Shown: piece after piece, positions 14,229-21,551 of the stretch
Position numbering within the stretch: position 1 is the first letter of the stretch
Layout of the letters: the number at the start of each line of letters is the position of its first letter
Assembly: GCF_016735695.1 (NCBI RefSeq)
Contig: NZ_JAERQD010000052.1
Coordinates: 1 to 41,442, forward strand
Direction: 5' to 3'
From: Microvirga zambiensis WSM3693
GTDB lineage: Bacteria > Pseudomonadota > Alphaproteobacteria > Rhizobiales > Beijerinckiaceae
Length of the DNA stretch: 41,442 nucleotides
Notes under the pieces: generated by a model
The model's input: the letters and a program-made list of their open reading frames with translations, nothing else
What the model was told of the DNA's origin: nothing
Databases searched by the model: none
Made by a program: the position numbers and the translations under genes

Positions 14229-16604
14229 CTACCGCGCGACGGAGCCGCGACGGCGAGCCGGTTTGCGGCCCCTGCCTGCTGATTTTGATTTCGGACCTCC
14301 TAGTTCATCGGGATCAAGCATCAGCGCCGGTGTCGCGACTGACTTCTTGCCCAGACGGATGTCGGCTTTGCGCAGCGCATTGCCAAAGTCTAGGCCAGTC
14401 AATGCTTCGATTTCTCCCACTGTCGACAGGAACTCGGAAACGCGCGCCAGCTCTTCCTCGTCACCGAAGGCTTCTGCGCCGATTGCCTCTGGCATGACTT
14501 CAAGCACCGGTTTCTGGTCGGCGAGCAGCGCGATCGCCCGCAGCGACGTTCCATCGCTCCAGGTCGCGATCTTCCAGAATCGCATCGGCACCTGGCTATC
14601 GAAACGGTAGGGTGGATCGCTATCGTTGTCGAAAACCGGGCCAGCGAAGACGCTAACGCGACGTCTCATCGTTACGGCATTGCGCAGTACAAAGGTCTCA
14701 ACCGCCCGCCAACGAAGCTTGCCCTTCGACCCAGGCCGGTGGAGTTCACTGCCCTGGTTGAAAAAGCCGACTTGCGGTGCAGCGTTGGTGTAGAAGAAAG
14801 TATCGCGTTCGGCCACAAGCGCTTGCGCCTCTGTGCCCCAGGCCGGATCACCGCGCAGAATGATATGCCCCTTCTGGAACATCCGTGCCTTGCGTTCCGA
14901 GGAATTGGGATCGGGAAAGCCTGGAACCATCTGCTTGTCGTAGAAAGGCCTGTTCATCTGCTCATCGGGAAGGATCCGGCGGTCAGGCCGAAAGGCGTCG
15001 CTCGCTTCCGCGCTCTCAACCCCGAGATCCTGGAGGGTTGGGTTTTCGATGACGGTCTTATCTTCGCGATTGACCGCCTTGATCCGCGCGCCGTCGATGT
15101 TGACGGCGGTGAAGCCAGCAAGCCGCCGGTCAGCATTCATGATGATCGAGAAATGGTGGTAGCGGAGTTCGTGTGGATCGTCGTCGGCCGCTGCCAGTTG
15201 ATTCTTCGCCACGCGCCACGGAACAGCGGGGACCCCAGGCAACGGCAGCACGAAACCGGGGATGAAGCCCGGTTCATAACCACCGCGGTCGTCGAAATTT
15301 TCGGTCTGCCAACTTGGCGCCTCGGCGCGGCTGGCGTCACCTGGTTTTCCTATTTTAGCGTCACGCTGCAAACCCTGGCCGGGCGCCGGGCCAGCAACGA
15401 GCGGTGCACGCACGTTAATCTCGATTGGAAAGATCCATGTGACCGAGCCATCGGGATTATGCCGCGCACCTGGCTGGCCTCCCGTTTCTGTTGCCGCCTC
15501 ATGCAGTCCAGCGTTGACTTCGCTCGCCAAAGGCGAAATTGCATTTCCGAGTCGACGGCCTGTGGCGTCCCAAACCGCCAGGGCTTGGCGGACTGCCGCC
15601 GCATTTGCTCCACTCAGGCTCCGTTTGCGCAACTCCGCGACGATCGCGCTGATACGAATGCCCTCGTTGATCTCGCGGGCAAGTGGGCGCCCCGCAGTGC
15701 TCATCACCTCACGCCACGGTCCGCCCCAGTGGTGCAGTGCGATCGGCTCCCACTCGTTGTTAAACACGGGAGAACCCGACGAGCCTTGCTCAGTGTCGGC
15801 GACATAGTGGAGTACCTGCAGAGTCTCATCTCGAGCGACCAAGTGGTTCTCACGGAGCACCAATTCCTTGAATCGGCCATCAGGATGCTGAATGACGTTG
15901 GCAATCTCGCCAAGCATGTGCTTATCGCTGGCGTCTGAAAGGGGAATGAAGCCGAAGTCCACGAGTTCTCGACTGCCGGATCGGCGCTCGCCAATGCCAA
16001 TCAAAGTGAAGTCGAGCCCGTCAATGTCATCAGTGACGAAGCAGAGATCGGGATCTAGGAAGAAAGCCGTTGGATTTCGGGCGCGGTCGAGTAAATCGTA
16101 CTCATAATCGAATTGCACCTGGAGGCGGCGTGCCGCAGTCGCGGACTCAATGACATGGTGATTGGTGAGAAAGAGTCCTGGCGCAACCAGAAAGCCGGTG
16201 CCCTGCGGGCCCTCGTTGAGGAATGAGACGCGTCCGACCGCGTTGGCCGCCTGACGCCCGCGTTCTAGAAAAGCCACACCAACAAAGTCGAGAGTCGAGC
16301 CGCGGATTGCCTCAGCTCCAGACGCTTTCGCGGCCTTTGCTCGCGATTCTGAGCTTTCCGAGGCCATGTCGATCGCGGCCGAAATCATGACAGCCTCTTC
16401 ACGGCTGAGCGAGGCTTTGGTCTGCAACCTGTCGAGCCGTCGGGAGATCTGAGTTTCGGAAGCGAGTGGGTTGCCTTCGGCAATGTGGGCGAGCGAAGCC
16501 TCAATCTCCGGTCTTGTCCGCCTGAGGCGATCACGGGCAATATTCTCAACTTGTGCGAAGACACGTAGATCGACCACAGGTTTGCTCCATTGCGGAACTC
16601 CCAT
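14229..16604 (-). CDS. Trypsin-like serine protease fused to a DNA/RNA non-specific endonuclease
   Basis: The gene encodes 791 aa. Residues 1-100 are a charged helical region with no known match. Residues 120-330 form a V8/trypsin-like protease: GTGFLVAPGLFLTNHHVI (His 150), GLDFTLIGIG (Asp 198) and TEQGSSGSPVF (Ser 276), a complete triad. Residues 480-705 form a DNA/RNA non-specific endonuclease (NUC) domain: RYHHFSIIMNADRRLAGFTA, MFQKGHIILRGDPAWG (general-base His 580, in a QKGH variant of the usual DRGH), FFYTNAAPQ and FFNQG (metal-ligand Asn 616). The C-terminus is basic (GRGRKPARRRGSVAR). There is no signal peptide, so it acts inside the cell or is exported in an unknown way. ATG 16604 directly follows a promoter without a ribosome site; GTG 16577 with GGAG 6 bases upstream is a likely alternative start. 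Protease-nuclease fusions suggest a conflict or programmed-death effector; that role is inferred. Confidence 0.85.
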   Translation of the reverse strand: MGVPQWSKPVVDLRVFAQVENIARDRLRRTRPEIEASLAHIAEGNPLASETQISRRLDRLQTKASLSREEAVMISAAIDMASESSESRAKAAKASGAEAIRGSTLDFVGVAFLERGRQAANAVGRVSFLNEGPQGTGFLVAPGLFLTNHHVIESATAARRLQVQFDYEYDLLDRARNPTAFFLDPDLCFVTDDIDGLDFTLIGIGERRSGSRELVDFGFIPLSDASDKHMLGEIANVIQHPDGRFKELVLRENHLVARDETLQVLHYVADTEQGSSGSPVFNNEWEPIALHHWGGPWREVMSTAGRPLAREINEGIRISAIVAELRKRSLSGANAAAVRQALAVWDATGRRLGNAISPLASEVNAGLHEAATETGGQPGARHNPDGSVTWIFPIEINVRAPLVAGPAPGQGLQRDAKIGKPGDASRAEAPSWQTENFDDRGGYEPGFIPGFVLPLPGVPAVPWRVAKNQLAAADDDPHELRYHHFSIIMNADRRLAGFTAVNIDGARIKAVNREDKTVIENPTLQDLGVESAEASDAFRPDRRILPDEQMNRPFYDKQMVPGFPDPNSSERKARMFQKGHIILRGDPAWGTEAQALVAERDTFFYTNAAPQVGFFNQGSELHRPGSKGKLRWRAVETFVLRNAVTMRRRVSVFAGPVFDNDSDPPYRFDSQVPMRFWKIATWSDGTSLRAIALLADQKPVLEVMPEAIGAEAFGDEEELARVSEFLSTVGEIEALTGLDFGNALRKADIRLGKKSVATPALMLDPDELGGPKSKSAGRGRKPARRRGSVAR

Positions 16605-16606
16605 AG

Positions 16607-16635
16607 ATTATACGCAATATAATAAAACTCAACAA
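16607..16635 (-). promoter_or_regulatory. Sigma-70-like promoter of the protease-nuclease gene
   Basis: On the minus strand, TTGTTG (16635-16630) and TATAAT (16612-16607) are separated by exactly 17 bases, in an unusually AT-rich patch. The -10 box ends only 2 bases before ATG 16604, so transcription would start at or just inside that codon. Either the message is leaderless or translation begins at GTG 16577. Confidence 0.6.
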
Positions 16636-16975
16636 CTAGAGTGAAGAGGAAAGGTGGACGGGAATTACGAAAACAGGTCTGTCGACCACAACCGACTTCG
16701 AACAATACTATCTTGTGGCAATTGGACTTCTAGATAATTTAGGTGCTGACGCAATCAGCGGCGGGGGAAATGCAAGCCTGAGGCAAATAGTTCATGCCCA
16801 TCGACCAGGAAGCCGGTCGCCGCTGTGTCATCGACATATCCGATGCCCGACAATTGCTCGCAGAGGACGGACAGAAGCTTGCGCCCACGCCTGCGCGCGA
16901 ACAGCCGGCGTCCCGAGCCTTTGAAGCAGCGCCGCGAATTCGGCTTTTTAGCCAGCTCGCCTCGATGATACAGCA
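16636..16975. other. Intergenic, no supported gene
   Basis: This stretch lies between the promoter of the protease-nuclease gene and the Irr-like relic. The first 100 bases are AT-rich relative to the window. Longer frames at 16755-17087 (minus) and 16794-17129 (plus) are not recognisable and partly shadow the relic. It probably contains debris from the event that truncated the Irr-like gene. Confidence 0.4.
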
Positions 16976-17229
16976 TCAAACAGGCGGCGCATTGAGCAGG
17001 CGGACGATGACCTCGACGCCATCCACTTCCATACCTCGGGCAGGTCGGCGACGCTCGGGCCCAAGGAGGGCATGTCGACGATCTCACCCTCTTTCTCGAG
17101 GAAGAACTGGTGATGCTCGGTCGGGTTGATGTCGAAGTAGGCCTTGGCCCGATCTACTGCGAACCGGTGACGGAGGCCGGCCTCCGTGAACCGGTCCAGG
17201 GTGCTGTAGGCGGTCGCCAAATGGTTCCC
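16976..17229 (-). pseudogene. Fur-family (Irr-like) regulator, truncated and frameshifted
   Basis: The readable part is ATAYSTLDRFTEAGLRHRFA, then DRAKAYFDINPTEHHQFFLE. It matches the end of the winged-helix domain and the His-rich dimerisation domain of the rhizobial haem/iron regulator Irr (usual form: T.YNTL.QFTEAGL....VDG.K.YFDTN...HHHFF). After LPEV the frame is lost, but one frame over the normal C-terminus continues (GMEVDGVEVIVRLLNAPPV) to a TGA at 16976-16978. One missing G near 17034 explains this. The N-terminal part of the DNA-binding domain is absent, replaced by unrelated sequence (frame open to 17346). Both defects make it non-functional. Confidence 0.7.
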
Positions 17230-17281
17230 TCCGAGCGCAGCAACCCCTCCTCTTTGCTGACTAAGCGCCCTATCGAAATCC

Positions 17282-17605
17282 CTAAGTTGCCCGATGGGGC
17301 TTGTATGCAAGAATCTCCAGGCGTTGAATCTCGGGGGGATCGACAAAGAGCTCAGGAGCGCGTTGGATCAGAGCCACAGCGACCTTCCCTGTCAGATGAG
17401 CATCTCGAGCGGCCTCATCGGGGAACGCATCGAAGATCGCGAACGAATTATGATCAAACCGCACAGCGTACCATGTTGTCGTGCCTGCCTCCTCTTCAAC
17501 GAGGGGCAATGCGGAACGGAGGAACTCGGCCGCCTCTTCCTCTTTCCCCATTTTGGCTTCCAGTGGCACAGGCAATGGCAATGATCCGCAAGGGACAGAT
17601 TGCAA
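17282..17605 (-). CDS. Antibiotic-biosynthesis-monooxygenase (ABM) domain protein
   Basis: The frame gives 107 aa from TTG 17605. The core of about 95 residues matches the small ABM ferredoxin-like fold: VPLEAKMGKEEEAAEFLRSA, TTTWYAVRFDHNSFAIFDAF, DEAARDAHLTGKVAVAL. Members are dimeric, cofactor-free quinol or polyketide monooxygenases, or haem-degrading relatives; this subgroup is commonly annotated as putative quinol monooxygenase. The start is unclear. TTG 17605, TTG codons within the next 10 residues and GTG 17569 (just before PLEAK) are all possible, and the usual first strand is short, so the 5' end may be damaged. It precedes the Irr-like relic on the same strand. Confidence 0.65.
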   Translation of the reverse strand: MQSVPCGSLPLPVPLEAKMGKEEEAAEFLRSALPLVEEEAGTTTWYAVRFDHNSFAIFDAFPDEAARDAHLTGKVAVALIQRAPELFVDPPEIQRLEILAYKPHRAT

Positions 17606-17808
17606 GAGCCCCAGCGAATGATATGGGTGCTCAGCGCGACTTCATTGCTACCCTGTTCGGCGCAGCCGCGTAACCTGCTTCCTTGTCGGACCTTCAGTTG
17701 ATCGCCGTTAGGAGTTGCAACGGAACCCACAATAACTCATGCTCCTCAGGGTTCCTTAAGGTTAGATCATTCACCCCGGCGATGCCCTGCTGTTATTCTA
17801 AAACCGCT

Positions 17809-18591
17809 TCAGCGAGTGGACGCGTGCGTCAGTAGAGCGTTCAGCGCAACAAACCATGCCTCGGCAATTTTCCGCTCGCCAGATGCATTGGGATGAATGC
17901 CATCATACAGGTCGCTTGTCGGATCAATTCTGCGGTTGGCTCCGACTATTCTAACTTGCTCAACTTTCGCTAGGACAGCTTCCAACCCATCATTGAGTTC
18001 ATTAACGGCTGTATTGAGCCCTTCTCTGCCACCGCAATACTTGTCATCAAAGCCAAGAGAACGGGCATTCCCCAGTGGTATCAAAGTTGAAATCAAAATC
18101 GTTGACGATGGTATCATGGTGTGAGTGACATCGGCCATCTTCTTTATTCTTGCAACAATGCCGGCGGTATCCTCGCACGTAAGGATGTCATTTGTGCCAA
18201 TGTGAAGCAGCACGATGTCGGGAGTGTGCGTGGACAGCCAGTCGCCAAGCCGGCCCCGTCCTTCATTCGAACCCGATAGTTCGGACAGGAAGTTTCGGGT
18301 CGTCCACCCGCTGTGCCCTTCATGATCCATATCGAAGTCGGGGTTCGGTGGCTGCGCATTATAATAGCCGTTCAGGTGCCGCGAGCCGAGAAATTCCACT
18401 TTGTATCCTGCGTCTTTAAGCAGGTGCCAGAGATGTCGACGATAGGAATCATGCTTCCCGTCTCCATCGGTTATCGAATCCCCCATAGCCAGAATCCTGG
18501 TTTCCTGATGACGCTCAGCTGAGAAAGATGTGCCGACGAGAGCGGCCGAGATCCAAGCAAGCATTAGAATTCTCACTAAATGCAAAGCCAT
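17809..18591 (-). CDS. Secreted SGNH/GDSL-family esterase
   Basis: The gene encodes 260 aa with a signal peptide (MALHLVRILMLAWISAALVG, then TSFSA). The SGNH blocks are intact: GDSITDG (Ser nucleophile, near residue 38), a Gly in the EGHSGWTTRNF region, LLHIGTND (block III Asn) and DGIHPN (Asp/His pair of block V). Members remove acyl, often acetyl, groups from polysaccharides or lipids. Codon use is less GC-rich than in the flanking operons. It lies 0.9 kb from the exopolysaccharide operon, and a role in deacylating that or a plant glycan is plausible but unproven. The long intergenic gap makes co-regulation uncertain. Confidence 0.85.
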   Translation of the reverse strand: MALHLVRILMLAWISAALVGTSFSAERHQETRILAMGDSITDGDGKHDSYRRHLWHLLKDAGYKVEFLGSRHLNGYYNAQPPNPDFDMDHEGHSGWTTRNFLSELSGSNEGRGRLGDWLSTHTPDIVLLHIGTNDILTCEDTAGIVARIKKMADVTHTMIPSSTILISTLIPLGNARSLGFDDKYCGGREGLNTAVNELNDGLEAVLAKVEQVRIVGANRRIDPTSDLYDGIHPNASGERKIAEAWFVALNALLTHASTR

Positions 18592-19509
18592 AGAGCGTGC
18601 CTTCCAATATGGGTCTGAGCCTTAAGTCCGAACTCGAGCGGAAGTTCATGCTATCGAGCTGACAGAGAGATGCTACGGGAGCGCCTTCACATTGCTCCCA
18701 GACTGAGCCGAGCATTGCTCGGCCAGAGAATGCACGAACTCTAACCCGTCTGCTTTTGTCTTTGCCTTCGCCTTTCTACAACGCCGAAGAGAAAAAAAGT
18801 GTTAGTAATATGGTTGTCCGTTGGCTGTGAGATAAGCATCCTGTGATTGCCGATGAGGCAATGCCTGCCTCCACAATGCCCCTCCTGCACAAGGACCGTT
18901 CAAAACCACCTGATGGAATTGGTGTTTGCTTCAGCGTGGGGAGCCCCAATACACCCTACGAAGGAATCCCGTAATCGATCGCGTTCAAGGATCTCGTATT
19001 GATCTTCGGCGCGATGTCGAGGCAGGATCAATCATAGAAAAATTGCCCGTACACGAAATCGCCATCGCGACAACGGGCAGGGGAAACATTCCAAAAAATC
19101 AACGCCAGGACCTTCTTCCAACTTCGTGTCTCGAGCGAGGAGGTATGGTTATGCATGCTCAATTTTTCGAAGAAGATTATCTTTCTTCTCTGCTTGTTTG
19201 CACGATCGTTGCAAGGCCGATTTTTGTCCGCACTGTTGCGTTATTCCGCCAGGCAGCGCCGGTCCACAATGGCTACGTCAGAGCGATCCCTGCGGGTGTC
19301 CGACACCAATCGGTCCGATGGGATCCTTTCGATGACACCTAGCGTGCCCTCGCTACTGTTTTAGGTACCGCCTCGTCTTCCCTGGGTCATCGGTCGCAAT
19401 AAGACCTCCGATCACGTCACTGCATTCGAACGCAGACTTTGCAATGCCCGCCGACGAGCACGTCGGCAGGGAACGATCACTCATGCCTACAACAAACCTG
19501 GAGACCACA
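18592..19509. other. Long leader/intergenic region before the polysaccharide operon
   Basis: About 0.9 kb lies between the divergent SGNH gene and the first polysaccharide gene. No gene is well supported. One small frame at 19155-19364 (69 codons, MLNFSKKIIFLLCLFARSLQ, signal-like) and an overlapping one at 19151-19342 follow a strong AGGAGG at 19138-19143, so a short leader peptide is possible. The region is a likely place for the control of exopolysaccharide expression, but I cannot point to a defined promoter. Confidence 0.4.
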
Positions 19510-20568
19510 ATGACCGCAAAAACTGAAGCGACGAACGTGTTGAGGATCCTGCCGGGAATTGCGATTCCCTCGATCACCTCCCACCGGAGGATCCTTGTCA
19601 CTGGAGGTGCGGGATTTCTCGGTTCTCACCTGTGCGAGCGCTTGCTCAATGAGGGACACGAGGTAACGTGCCTCGACGACTTCTCCACGGGTCAGGAACG
19701 CAACATCCGGAGACTGCGCGACAGTAGTCGTTTTCACGTCGTTACGCAGGACGTCGCAGCCCCCTTCGCCGCCGACGTGGACGAGATTTATAATCTGGCT
19801 TGCCCTGCGTCACCGCCGCACTATCAGGCAGACCCTGTCAAGACGATGCGCACGAGCGTGCTCGGCGCGCTGAACGTCCTCGAACTGGCTCGAAGCCGGG
19901 GCATCAAGGTGTTTCAAGCCTCGACATCTGAGATTTACGGCGATCCCGATGTTCACCCGCAGCCTGAAGCGTACTGGGGCAACGTCAATCCGATCGGTCC
20001 GCGCTCCTGCTATGATGAGGGCAAGCGCTGCGCTGAGACGTTGTTCTTCGATTATGCGCGCAACCATGACGTCCGCATCAAGGTGGTCCGCATCTTCAAC
20101 ACCTACGGCCCCTGCATGCACCCAGAGGACGGGCGTGTTGTTTCCAACTTCATTGTCCAAGCTCTGAAGGGTGAGGACATCACCGTCTATGGTGACGGAA
20201 CCCAGACGCGATCCTTCTGCTACGTCGATGATCTGATCGATGGATTTGTACGCCTCATGAACGCGCCAGATGAGGTGACGGGGCCGGTCAACATCGGGAA
20301 TCCCGGTGAGTTCACGATGCTCGAACTCGCCGAGATCGTCATAGACCTCGTCAATTCTCGGTCACGCGTTGTCCACCGGCCACTGCCCGTCGATGACCCG
20401 CGCCAGAGACGCCCAGACATCGACGTAGCCAAGCGCGAACTCGGATGGGCACCTCGGATCAAGCTCGTGGACGGACTGCGCCTGACCATTAGCTACTTCG
20501 ACGAGTTGCTGCGTGCATCCTCGGCCACGGGCGCCTACCAGCGCGAGTACCGCGAGGTGGTCGCATGA
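19510..20568 (+). CDS. UDP-glucuronate decarboxylase / UDP-xylose synthase (NAD-dependent SDR)
   Basis: The gene encodes 352 aa. ATG 19510 has GGAG 6 bases upstream; earlier in-frame ATGs (19444, 19483) lack the site. It is an extended short-chain dehydrogenase: ILVTGGAGFLGSH (NAD-binding GxxGxxG), YNLACPASPPHYQADPVKT (a hallmark of UDP-xylose synthase), STSEIYGDP, and the catalytic SCYDEGKRCAE (YxxxK). It converts UDP-glucuronate to UDP-xylose with loss of CO2, using bound NAD+. The substrate would come from the UDP-glucose dehydrogenase encoded downstream. A UDP-apiose or UDP-4-keto-type activity is the main alternative. It overlaps the next gene by four bases (ATGA). Confidence 0.85.
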   Translation: MTAKTEATNVLRILPGIAIPSITSHRRILVTGGAGFLGSHLCERLLNEGHEVTCLDDFSTGQERNIRRLRDSSRFHVVTQDVAAPFAADVDEIYNLACPASPPHYQADPVKTMRTSVLGALNVLELARSRGIKVFQASTSEIYGDPDVHPQPEAYWGNVNPIGPRSCYDEGKRCAETLFFDYARNHDVRIKVVRIFNTYGPCMHPEDGRVVSNFIVQALKGEDITVYGDGTQTRSFCYVDDLIDGFVRLMNAPDEVTGPVNIGNPGEFTMLELAEIVIDLVNSRSRVVHRPLPVDDPRQRRPDIDVAKRELGWAPRIKLVDGLRLTISYFDELLRASSATGAYQREYREVVA

Positions 20569-21551
20569 GCAGGACCCGTATTCTTGTCACCGGCGGGGCC
20601 GGCTACATCGGAAGCCATACCTGCAAGGCCCTTGCACAGAACGGGTTTGACCCGGTCGCCTATGACAATCTCATTGCAGGACACCGAGATGCGGTGCGTT
20701 GGGGACCCCTGGCCGCCGGTGACATCCTCGACCGAGAAGCTCTTGTCGAAACCTTGAGACGGTATGATCCCGCCGCCGTCATCCATTTCGCGGCCCATGC
20801 CTATGTCGGCGAGTCGGTCACCGAGCCCGCCAAGTATTATCGCAACAACGTTCTCGGTACGCAGACGCTCCTCGATGCCTGCCGTGGCGCCGGCTTGCTG
20901 AATGTCATCTTCTCCAGTTCGTGCGCCACGTATGGCATTCCGGAAAGCCTACCGATCCGCGAGGACTCACCGCAGGATCCGATCAATCCCTACGGGCGCA
21001 GCAAGCTCATCGGCGAGCAGATGCTCGCCGACTACGCAGCGGCCTACGGGATGCGCTACGTCGCATTGCGCTATTTCAACGCCTGCGGTGCAGACCCAGG
21101 TGGCGAGATTGGGGAGCGGCATGATCCTGAGACGCACCTTATCCCGCGGGCCCTGATGGCAGCGGCAGGGAGGTTGTCCCATCTGTCCGTGTTCGGAGAT
21201 GACTATCCGACTCCGGACGGAACCTGCATCCGCGACTACATCCATGTATCAGACCTCGCCAAGGCGCACGTGGCCGCGGTGCTCCATCTCCTCAAGGGGG
21301 GCGAGAACCTTGCCGCCAATCTCGGTACGGGGCGTGGAATCTCGATCAAAGAGATCCTGACCGCCATCGAGCAGGTCACAGGTCGGCAGGTTCCCGTGCG
21401 GTTCGAGCCACGCCGGGCCGGCGATCCTCCGATCCTCTTTGCGAACCCGTCACTTGCCCGGGAAAACCTCGGGTTCAAGGCTGACCTCTCGGATGTGGAT
21501 ACCATCATCCGAACGGCAGCCCGGTTCTTCAACCTTGAGGCCCGCTCATGA
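20565..21551 (+). CDS. galE: UDP-glucose 4-epimerase
   Basis: The gene encodes 328 aa, the standard GalE length. ILVTGGAGYIGSH binds NAD, FSSSCATYG carries the catalytic Ser, NPYGRSK the YxxxK pair, and RYFNACGAD plus TPDGTCIRDYIHVSDLA are typical of GalE. It interconverts UDP-glucose and UDP-galactose, and some members also act on UDP-xylose/UDP-arabinose or on N-acetyl forms. Overlap by ATGA with both neighbours shows strong translational coupling. In this operon it would supply UDP-galactose, or UDP-arabinose made from the UDP-xylose of the preceding enzyme. Confidence 0.9.
   Translation: MSRTRILVTGGAGYIGSHTCKALAQNGFDPVAYDNLIAGHRDAVRWGPLAAGDILDREALVETLRRYDPAAVIHFAAHAYVGESVTEPAKYYRNNVLGTQTLLDACRGAGLLNVIFSSSCATYGIPESLPIREDSPQDPINPYGRSKLIGEQMLADYAAAYGMRYVALRYFNACGADPGGEIGERHDPETHLIPRALMAAAGRLSHLSVFGDDYPTPDGTCIRDYIHVSDLAKAHVAAVLHLLKGGENLAANLGTGRGISIKEILTAIEQVTGRQVPVRFEPRRAGDPPILFANPSLARENLGFKADLSDVDTIIRTAARFFNLEARS

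Noticed and set aside
14739..15938. A 399-codon plus-strand frame inside the protease-nuclease region
   Set aside because: It is antisense to a gene with two clear enzymatic domains and has no motif itself.
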